This document shows, one piece after another, positions 1 to 5,286 of a stretch of 5,286 nucleotides of DNA. The translations under genes were made by a program, and so were the position numbers. The stretch covers positions 1 to 5,286 of the forward strand of contig JAEWEH010000452.1 of the NCBI GenBank assembly GCA_023389535.1, written 5' to 3'. The notes beneath the pieces were generated by a model. That model did no database searches. It saw nothing but the letters and a program-made list of their open reading frames with translations, and was not told the DNA's origin. Every line of letters starts with the position of its first letter. Position 1 is the first letter of the stretch. The DNA comes from Pseudomonadota bacterium. GTDB taxonomy: Bacteria; Pseudomonadota; Gammaproteobacteria; Burkholderiales; Burkholderiaceae_B.

Positions 1-1806
1 TTGCCCGGCGCCGCTCCCGCGCCGGAGGCGGCGGCTGGGATGACTGCTCTTGCCAGCTTGCTGCGCATCAGCGATCCCGACCTGCGCACCTTGCTTAACG
101 ACTGGCTGCGTGATATTTACGTGCTGACGGACATCGGCAAGGCCCTGGCTCAGCGTGCTGAGCTGCCATCTGGCGGGATGTACGTCCTGAAGGAGGGCCA
201 CCTGGTCGATAGACATAGCGTCCGCTTTTACGCGCCGGATTCCGAACAGGCCGGCCTGCTGGCGCGGCAGCAGGAAATCGAGAACCTGCAACGCGATCTG
301 AAAGCGCGGCAACTGATCGCCGACCAGGCCGTGGCAGCGGTGTCGCAGGCCGAAAATGCCTGGCAGCAGGTATCCCAGTCGCTGGCGCCCGCGCGTCAGC
401 GGGTAGGTGAAATTACGCGCCGCTTGCATGATGTCCAACTGGACTATTCCAGGCTGAAGCAGCAGGCCGAACAGTCGGGCGACCGGGCTGCGCGCATTCA
501 CGAAGACCTGGCCGAGATCAAGCATCAATCAGAAGAGCTGCTGGCCGGCAAGGAAGAGGCCGAAGCGCGTTTTGAAGCACTCGACATCCAGCTGGGCGAG
601 CAGCAAATGCGCTTCTCCGAGGCGGAAATATCCGGTGAGGGCCTGCAGGAGCAGGCAGAGAAGGCCAGGCAGCATCTGCGTGAACTGGAGCGCGCGGTGC
701 ATGAATCGGAATACGCCGAGCGCGCCTTGCACACCCGCGTTGCCGATTTGCGGCGCAACTTGCAGTTGGCGGCCGATCAGGCACAGCGTGCCCACGCTGA
801 ACTGGAAGGCTTGCAAGGCGAACTGTTCGAGCTGGATGCGTCGGCATCCCAGGCCGGCCTGCAGGACGCCTTGGAACTGCGCGCCGAACGCGAAGAGGCG
901 CTGAATCTTGCGCGCATAGAGTTGGACAATCTGGCCGCGTCCCTGCGCGAGGCCGACGAAGAGCGTATCAAGCTGGAGCGCTCCATCGAGCCGCGCCGCG
1001 CACGCATCATGGAGCTGCAACTGCAGGAACAGGCCGCACGCCTGGCTGTGGAACAGTTTGCAGAACAGCTGGACGCACACGAAGTAGACCGTGATCAGTT
1101 GCGCCGCATGCTGCAGGACCAACCCGAAGAGTGGCGCCGGCCCAATTGGCTGCAATCGGAAGTGCAAAGGATTTCGCGCGCGGTGGACGCCCTTGGCCCC
1201 GTCAATCTGGCGGCGCTTGACGAGCTGAACGCGGCGCGCGAACGCAAGGGCTTCCTGGATGCGCAGCATAGTGACCTGACATCCGCCATCGATACGCTGG
1301 AAGACGCCATACGCAAGATCGACCGCGAAACGCGCGAGCTGCTGCAGGACACTTTCGATACGGTCAATGGACATTTCGGCGAACTGTTTCCCTTGCTGTT
1401 TGGCGGCGGCGAAGCCAAGCTTATTGTCACGGGCGACGAAATCCTGGATGCGGGCGTGCAAGTCATGGCCCAGCCGCCGGGCAAGCGCAACAGCACCATC
1501 CACCTGCTGTCGGGCGGCGAAAAAGCCTTGACGGCCACGGCGCTGGTATTTGCCCTGTTCAAGCTGAACCCGGCGCCATTCTGCCTGCTGGACGAGGTTG
1601 ATGCGCCGCTGGACGATGCCAATACCGAGCGATATGCGAACCTTGTGCGCAGCATGAGCGAGCAAACACAGTTTTTATTCATTTCCCACAATAAAATTGC
1701 GATGCAGATGGCCAAGCAGTTGGTCGGCGTTACGATGCAGGAACAAGGCGTTTCCCGCATTGTGGCTGTCGATATCGATTCCGCCCTACAACTGGCCGAG
1801 ATTTGA
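1..1806 (+). CDS. smc: Chromosome segregation protein Smc, C-terminal half (5' truncated by window edge)
   Basis: Smc is the ATPase core of bacterial condensin; it acts with ScpA and ScpB to extrude and align DNA loops and so compact and segregate chromosomes. The 601 residues visible start inside the hinge (about 14-80, including YVLKEGHLVDRHSVRFY at 61-75). A long Glu/Gln/Arg/Leu-rich coiled coil follows (about 82-375), then the C-terminal head: LGPVN at 398-402, FGGGEAKL at 467-474, the ABC signature LSGGEK at 503-508, Walker B FCLLDE at 527-532 with catalytic D531/E532, the D-loop, and ISHNK at 561-565. The Walker A lobe, first coil and the rest of the hinge lie upstream; the family is usually near 1,170 residues, so roughly half is missing. 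The TTG at position 1 is an in-frame codon, not a start. The Ala/Pro-rich first dozen residues look like a hinge loop. The frame is intact and all motifs are canonical. It is followed after 43 bases by zipA on the same strand. Confidence 0.96.
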   Translation: MPGAAPAPEAAAGMTALASLLRISDPDLRTLLNDWLRDIYVLTDIGKALAQRAELPSGGMYVLKEGHLVDRHSVRFYAPDSEQAGLLARQQEIENLQRDLKARQLIADQAVAAVSQAENAWQQVSQSLAPARQRVGEITRRLHDVQLDYSRLKQQAEQSGDRAARIHEDLAEIKHQSEELLAGKEEAEARFEALDIQLGEQQMRFSEAEISGEGLQEQAEKARQHLRELERAVHESEYAERALHTRVADLRRNLQLAADQAQRAHAELEGLQGELFELDASASQAGLQDALELRAEREEALNLARIELDNLAASLREADEERIKLERSIEPRRARIMELQLQEQAARLAVEQFAEQLDAHEVDRDQLRRMLQDQPEEWRRPNWLQSEVQRISRAVDALGPVNLAALDELNAARERKGFLDAQHSDLTSAIDTLEDAIRKIDRETRELLQDTFDTVNGHFGELFPLLFGGGEAKLIVTGDEILDAGVQVMAQPPGKRNSTIHLLSGGEKALTATALVFALFKLNPAPFCLLDEVDAPLDDANTERYANLVRSMSEQTQFLFISHNKIAMQMAKQLVGVTMQEQGVSRIVAVDIDSALQLAEI

Positions 1807-1838
1807 CGGTTTGTCTACATGAATATTTGGTGATACGG

Positions 1839-1843
1839 CGAGG
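1839..1843 (+). promoter_or_regulatory. Ribosome binding site of zipA
   Basis: CGAGG lies six bases before the ATG at 1850, a good Shine-Dalgarno core at normal spacing. It supports 1850 as the zipA start. The 43-base smc-zipA gap shows no inverted repeat with a T-tract and no convincing -35/-10 pair, which fits read-through from smc. Confidence 0.6.
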
Positions 1844-1849
1844 CAGATA

Positions 1850-4962
<3,113 letters not shown>

Positions 4963-5133
4963 GTTTGCCGTTTTCATCGGCTGCTGTGGCCAGGCAATGG
5001 ACGCGTTCAGTTGCTGACGCAAACATGCATAGACGTCGGACAGCGGCGTTTCACGTTCGACCGTCTTCCTGTGGAAGTTCATGGTACGTTTTCGGTGGCA
5101 GTGTCGCGCTATTGACCACGCGCCAAAGCGCAA

Positions 5134-5165
5134 GCCTCGCCGTTCACGACGAGGTCAAGCGAGGC
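5134..5165. repeat. Inverted repeat, 7-bp arms
   Basis: Arms GCCTCGC (5134-5140) and GCGAGGC (5159-5165) are perfectly complementary around an 18-base loop. The loop contains CGACGAGG, which could pair instead with the CCTCG of the left arm, so two alternative folds are possible. Confidence 0.5.
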
Positions 5166-5176
5166 GGTATCAACAC

Positions 5177-5193
5177 GGGTGCCGAAGGCACCC
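5177..5193. repeat. Perfect 7-bp hairpin with 3-base loop
   Basis: GGGTGCC (5177-5183) and GGCACCC (5187-5193) form a perfect stem with loop GAA on the plus strand and TTC on the minus strand. CCTGCATCG follows on the plus strand, so it is not a Rho-independent terminator in that direction. On the minus strand the bases after it are GTGTTGATACC, again no T-tract. Confidence 0.6.
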
Positions 5194-5207
5194 CTGCATC
5201 GTGGCAG

Positions 5208-5236
5208 AGAAGCTACGCCCGATAGGGCGGAGTTCT
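5208..5236. repeat. Compound hairpin, 11 paired bases with bulge and mismatch
   Basis: The outer arms AGAA-CT (5208-5214, with G5212 bulged) pair with AGTTCT (5231-5236). After an A5215/G5230 mismatch, the inner arms CGCCC (5216-5220) and GGGCG (5225-5229) close on the tetraloop GATA. A bulge and a mismatch inside an otherwise continuous stem look more like a folded RNA than a protein-binding palindrome, but this is inference from a single sequence. Confidence 0.5.
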
Positions 5237-5286
5237 TAACCCGGCCTGCCCGGGCGGACCCGATTCCGGCTAGCGCCGCGCGGTGC

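Larger units (their letters stand above)
5120..5278. other. Cluster of inverted repeats, possible structured RNA or palindromic element
   Basis: Six potential stem-loops follow one another: GCGC-CAAA-GCGC at 5120-5131; GCCTCGC/GCGAGGC at 5134-5165; GGGTGCC-GAA-GGCACCC at 5177-5193, enclosed by CAC/GTG at 5174-5176 and 5201-5203; the compound stem at 5208-5236; CCCGG/CCGGG at 5240-5254; and CGGC-TAGC-GCCG at 5267-5278. I looked for signatures of 6S RNA, tmRNA, SRP RNA, RNase P RNA and common riboswitches and recognised none. The strand cannot be decided because both folds are similar. Short GC hairpins arise by chance in GC-rich DNA, so only the two strong stems carry weight. Confidence 0.4.
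4963..5286. other. Intergenic region after ligA, no convincing protein gene
   Basis: These 324 bases to the window edge hold no open frame that I would call a gene. On the plus strand, a frame from TTG at 4965 (86 codons) has no ribosome binding site and an unremarkable composition. A 52-codon Arg-rich ATG frame at 5081-5239 overlaps the hairpins. On the minus strand, a frame from ATG at 5082 runs antisense into the ligA 3' end and stops near 4738. The left half (4963-5119) is unstructured by eye. The right half (5120-5278) is packed with inverted repeats. No T-tract follows any hairpin on the plus strand, so I cannot place an intrinsic ligA terminator here. Confidence 0.6.

Noticed and set aside
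529..1665. Long minus-strand open frame (378 codons) opposite smc
   Set aside because: It is antisense to the conserved Smc coil and head motifs. Long stop-free antisense frames are expected in GC-rich genes, and its composition looks like a reverse-complement shadow.
4963..5024. GTTTGC and GCAAAC pair just after ligA as a possible terminator
   Set aside because: The six-base arms are 50 bases apart, with no compact stem and no T-tract, so this is not a credible terminator.
5275..5286. The minus strand of the last 12 bases, GCACCGCGCGGC, equals a stretch of E. coli RNase P RNA
   Set aside because: The bases that follow do not continue as RNase P RNA (no GGUAACAGU-like segment or downstream conserved core), so the match looks coincidental.

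Overview
The window looks like an ordinary chromosomal segment of a high-GC betaproteobacterium. Burkholderiales, possibly an Alcaligenaceae-type organism related to Bordetella, is the best guess. The basis is the gene order smc-zipA-ligA on one strand, GC-rich third codon positions, and protein sequences of the expected type. Enterobacterales are disfavoured because they use MukB instead of a classical Smc, although they share the zipA-ligA neighbourhood. The family assignment is inference; no database search was possible.

Layout. Positions 1-1806 hold the C-terminal half of Smc, the chromosome condensation ATPase. It runs from inside the hinge through the returning coiled coil to the C-terminal ATPase lobe, and its 5' half lies outside the window. 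After a 43-base gap, 1850-2875 encodes ZipA, a membrane-anchored FtsZ tether with one N-terminal transmembrane helix. Its stop codon overlaps the GTG start of ligA (2872-4962) by four bases. LigA is a complete NAD+-dependent DNA ligase with the adenylation, OB, zinc-finger, HhH and BRCT parts all recognisable. All three genes point right and probably share a transcript, linking chromosome organisation, septum assembly and replication/repair.

From 4963 to the right edge (324 bases) I see no convincing protein gene. Its right half, about 5120-5278, is dense in short inverted repeats: at least six potential hairpins, two of them strong. It resembles a structured RNA or a small palindromic repeat element, but matches no RNA family I recognise. 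There is no T-tract behind any hairpin on the plus strand, so no clear intrinsic terminator for ligA.

No mobile element, CRISPR array, tRNA or rRNA is visible. The most interesting points are (i) the apparent internal duplication of the FtsZ-binding fold in ZipA, where a degenerate first copy occupies the place of the usual Pro/Gln-rich linker, and (ii) the unexplained hairpin cluster downstream of ligA. I found no new multi-gene system.
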